Below are positions 6,482 through 8,226 of a DNA stretch of 8,226 bases, piece after piece. Positions within the stretch are counted from its first letter, which is position 1; each line of letters begins with the position of its first letter. A program made the position numbers and the translations under genes. The notes beneath the pieces were generated by a model that did no database searches, was not told where the DNA came from, and saw only the letters and a list, made by a program, of their open reading frames with translations. Source of the stretch: Acetobacteraceae bacterium (GTDB lineage Bacteria; Pseudomonadota; Alphaproteobacteria; Acetobacterales; Acetobacteraceae); the NCBI GenBank assembly GCA_027311485.1, contig DAICYU010000151.1, positions 1 to 8,226 on the forward strand, given 5' to 3'.

Positions 6482-6785
6482 GCCGTCCGATCTTTCCGCT
6501 GACCTGGGCGCGTTGGCGTGTGTCCAACGGTCAGCAAGCGTGGTTCGCTGCACCTTGCGGCTGCATGCGTGGCGCACTTATGCGAGACTGACGCGGCGGG
6601 CTGTTATGCGGGATGCCGCAGCGGGCACTTGCGCAGGGCTGGCATTGCGGGATTGGCATGGCGAGCATGGGGGCGTTTGCCGGGACGCCATCACCGGTTG
6701 GGGGTGGCCGATGCAGCGCACGCATTTCCCGCCCGTGACAACCGGCACTCGGAGCGGCTCTGAGGCAACAGGAGTAGGATAGGCA
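6482..6785. other. 304-base divergent intergenic region with no convincing gene
   Basis: This lies between the starts of the leftward HPP gene and the rightward nitroreductase gene, so it should hold promoters for both. Short open frames cross it (for example 6518-6763 plus, 81 codons), but their products have no recognisable motif or suitable start context. The contents I can name are the dyad at 6498-6535 near the HPP gene, a repeated TTATGCG (in 6577-6610), and the AGGAG (6770-6774) before the nitroreductase. I found no good -35/-10 pair in either direction, no tRNA-like fold and no long repeat. Confidence 0.6.
6498..6535 (-). promoter_or_regulatory. Hairpin in the predicted leader of the HPP-family gene
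   Basis: GCTGACC (6498-6504) is exactly complementary to GGTCAGC (6529-6535), and inside it GTTGG (6512-6516) pairs with CCAAC (6524-6528) around a 7-base loop, leaving a 7-base bulge on one side. On the minus strand the structure ends just before the GGAAAG ribosome binding site of the HPP gene. It could be a leader structure or a dyad for a repressor. There is no sequence support beyond base pairing. Confidence 0.3.
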
Positions 6786-7346
6786 ATGGATGCGTTGGAA
6801 CTGCTGCTGACCCGCGAGTCGGCGTTGAAGCTGGTGTCGCCGGGACCATCGGCGGCGGAGCTGGACAGGATCTTTGCCAGCGCCGTGCGGGCGCCGGATC
6901 ACGGCCGTCTGCGGCCCTGGCATTTCGTCTTGATCCATGAGGATCAGCGCGGCCAGTTCGGGGACCTGATGGCGGCCTCGCTGCGACGGCGGATGCCGAC
7001 GGCATCGGAGACAGAGTTGCAGCGCGAGCGGGACAAGGCCTTTCGCGCGCCGGTGATCGTCGCCGTCGCCGCGAAGCTGCGCAAGGACCACAAGATACCG
7101 GAGGTGGAGCAGATCGCCTCGGCCGCTGCGGCGGCACAGACGATCATGCTGGCGGTGCCGGCGCTGGGCTATGGTGCGGTCTGGAAAACCGGTGCCCCGG
7201 CCTATGATCCGACGGTGAAGGCCGCGCTTGGCCTGGCCCCCGACGACGCGATCATTGGCTTCCTGTACATCGGCACCAGGGCGGGTGGGCCGTCGCCGTT
7301 GCCGCGCCCTGATGCCGGTGACTTCGTGACCAGCTGGGCGGGCTGA
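6786..7346 (+). CDS. ydjA: YdjA-type nitroreductase family protein (FMN-dependent NAD(P)H oxidoreductase)
   Basis: A 186-residue cytoplasmic flavoprotein of the nitroreductase superfamily, small YdjA-like branch, with the same length as E. coli YdjA (about 183). These proteins bind FMN at a homodimer interface and use NAD(P)H to reduce nitro compounds or quinone-like acceptors; the natural substrate is generally unknown. Matching features are the start MDALELLLTRESALKL with R10 and S12 at the usual FMN-phosphate positions, RAPDHGRLRPWHF (35-47), KAFRAPVIVAV (84-94), the stretch AALGYG-like PALGYGAVWKTGAP (125-138), and IIGFLYIGT (156-164). The ATG at 6786 has AGGAG (6770-6774) 11 bases upstream. 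It appears to be a single-gene unit, divergent from the HPP gene and convergent with the tcuB-like gene. No key residue appears to be missing. Confidence 0.93.
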   Translation: MDALELLLTRESALKLVSPGPSAAELDRIFASAVRAPDHGRLRPWHFVLIHEDQRGQFGDLMAASLRRRMPTASETELQRERDKAFRAPVIVAVAAKLRKDHKIPEVEQIASAAAAAQTIMLAVPALGYGAVWKTGAPAYDPTVKAALGLAPDDAIIGFLYIGTRAGGPSPLPRPDAGDFVTSWAG

Positions 7347-7355
7347 CTTATATCG

Positions 7356-7395
7356 GCAGCCCTGATCATTGCCCGCCTTTGTTCGGCCGGGCTGC
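7356..7395 (+). terminator. Weak candidate terminator hairpin after the nitroreductase gene
   Basis: GCAGCCC (7356-7362) is complementary to GGGCTGC (7389-7395) with a 26-base loop; GCCCG (7371-7375) with CGGGC (7388-7392) is a competing inner stem. It starts 10 bases after the stop codon, but no T-run follows, so an intrinsic terminator is doubtful. Confidence 0.25.
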
Positions 7396-7415
7396 TGACA
7401 TAGCAAAGGTTTTGC

Positions 7416-7427
7416 GGGCGGCCGCCC
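7416..7427. repeat. Perfect 12-bp palindrome GGGCGGCCGCCC between convergent genes
   Basis: The sequence equals its own reverse complement and lies between the ends of the nitroreductase and tcuB-like genes. Just to its left is a small GCAAA-GGT-TTTGC hairpin. It might contribute to termination from either side, but a 4-bp stem with a 4-base loop is the best single-strand fold, and GC-only palindromes are common at this base composition. Confidence 0.35.
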
Positions 7428-7470
7428 TACCAACCCCGCGCATGCCAGTCGGCCCTTTGGACCACTGACA

Positions 7471-8226
7471 TTACTCCCCGCCCAGTACTTTCATGTTCCG
7501 TTCGGCGGCGCGCCGCAGCAGGGCGGCCGAACGGTAAACGCCGTGCACCATCTTGGAGTAGGGCAGGGCGACGAACAGCGCCAGGATGAAGCCCAGGTGC
7601 ACGGCCATGGCCAGCCCCATCGCGCCGGTTGCGCGCACTGCCAGCAGGATCAGGCCGGTCGCCGCCACCAGGGTCAGCAGCATCAGCAGCGCGATGTCGG
7701 CGCCCAGCAGCTTGCGGACCGACGGCATCGGGTCGTCGATCAGCTTCATCGCGAACAGGCCGATGGTGCCGATCAGCAGCAGCACGCCACCGATGGTGCC
7801 CAACAGCACGGGAACGCTGATGAACGGGTAGGGCGCCGGCCAGCCCAGGAAGGAGTGATAGATGAAGCCCGTGGTGGTGGAGGCGAAGCACAGCAGGAAG
7901 CCGTAGAACATGCCGTGATGCAGCCAGCGGCGCCGCATCGAGAACGCCTCGGAGTTGTCGTTGCAGCCGTTGCCGCCGCCGCCCAGGTTCTTCAGCGTCA
8001 GCACGTCCCACAGTGCGATCGCAATGGCCTTTGGCCCGACTTTCTCCCGCGGGCCGGCGTCGCGCCAGAAGTTGCGGGCACCCATGGCCAGCGCCACGAG
8101 CGAGAAGCCGATCGTTGCAATCGCAACGACCTGCATCGCCCAAAGCGGGATGACCTGGTAGAAGGAGTCCGCGACCAGCGGGTGTGCGCCGAAGAAGTTT
8201 GCCGGCGTGTTCAGCAGCATCGACAG
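7471..8226 (-). CDS. tcuB: TcuB/CitB-type tricarballylate-citrate utilization protein, C-terminal membrane part (5' end outside window)
   Basis: About 251 residues of the membrane domain of a TcuB-like protein. TcuB is thought to pass electrons from the FAD dehydrogenase TcuA (tricarballylate to cis-aconitate) to the quinone pool, using N-terminal iron-sulfur clusters and a heme-bearing membrane domain. The frame stays open to the right edge, and family members (about 370-380 residues) begin with a 4Fe-4S domain, so the ATG at 8218-8220 is almost certainly internal. Counting from it, family features are FWRDAG (51-56), WDVLTLKNLGGGGNGCN (71-87), RRRWLHHGMFYGFLLCFAST (97-116), the GWPAPY segment (126-131) and LPYSKMVHGVYR (219-230). 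Histidines 101, 102, 122, 208 and 226 are candidate heme ligands. Five to six TM helices are visible. TcuA and a tricarboxylate transporter would be expected upstream on the minus strand, beyond the window. The exact substrate is inferred. Confidence 0.88.
   Translation of the reverse strand: MSMLLNTPANFFGAHPLVADSFYQVIPLWAMQVVAIATIGFSLVALAMGARNFWRDAGPREKVGPKAIAIALWDVLTLKNLGGGGNGCNDNSEAFSMRRRWLHHGMFYGFLLCFASTTTGFIYHSFLGWPAPYPFISVPVLLGTIGGVLLLIGTIGLFAMKLIDDPMPSVRKLLGADIALLMLLTLVAATGLILLAVRATGAMGLAMAVHLGFILALFVALPYSKMVHGVYRSAALLRRAAERNMKVLGGE

Noticed and set aside
5846..6502. Plus-strand open frame opposite the HPP gene
   Set aside because: The product is Gly/Arg/Asp-rich with no family pattern, whereas the minus strand encodes a plausible membrane protein with family motifs.
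6482..6577. N-terminal extension of the HPP-family protein to the ATG at 6577
   Set aside because: The added 32 residues are polar, resemble no family N-terminus, and cross the dyad; GGAAAG 10 bases before the ATG at 6481 supports the shorter form.
6518..6763. Possible 81-codon gene in the divergent gap
   Set aside because: It has no recognisable motif and an Arg/Ala/His-rich product like the many chance frames in this GC-rich DNA, and no good ribosome binding site was seen.
7427..8143. Second minus-strand frame overlapping the tcuB-like gene
   Set aside because: It is Arg/Ala-rich shadow sequence; the other frame gives a clean match to the TcuB membrane domain.

Overview
The window is GC-rich and densely coding. 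It looks like part of an alphaproteobacterial chromosome. The evidence is the Aap-type general amino-acid transporter, an alphaproteobacterial-style Bax inhibitor-1 protein and a TcuB-type protein, together with the high GC at third codon positions. Acetobacteraceae or another Rhodospirillales-like lineage is a guess; nothing here fixes the family.

Layout. (1) Positions 1-4935 read rightward as one tight cluster: the C-terminal part of AapQ, all of AapM, an ABC ATPase, and a large FtsX-like permease of the YbbP family. (2) After a 135-base gap with a possible promoter comes a 7-TM Bax inhibitor-1 (YccA/YbhL) protein, followed by a strong hairpin terminator. (3) On the minus strand, converging on that terminator, is a small HPP-family membrane protein. 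(4) A 304-base gap with no convincing gene separates it from a divergent YdjA-type nitroreductase. (5) The right edge holds the C-terminal membrane part of a TcuB/CitB-type protein on the minus strand; its N-terminus lies outside the window.

The most striking point is the ATPase at 1703-2446. Its first two thirds (Walker A, Q-loop, up to the ABC signature) are AapP, the partner of AapQ and AapM. Everything after the signature (Walker B with ADEPTGNLD, H-loop, C-terminus) is of the YbbA type, the partner of the next gene, YbbP. The join falls inside the sequence for the conserved LSGGQQQRVAIARA motif, keeps the frame, and places the YbbA tail exactly where the ybbP start overlaps it. The simplest reading is a deletion by recombination between two paralogous ATPase genes, fusing the aapQMP and ybbAP operons. 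A misassembly at the same motif would look identical and must be excluded first.

If real, one hybrid ATPase stands where two are expected, and ybbP is now transcribed with the amino-acid importer. The rest of the window is ordinary: stand-alone membrane proteins, a flavin oxidoreductase and a tricarboxylate-use redox protein, with no mobile element, CRISPR array or RNA gene that I can see.
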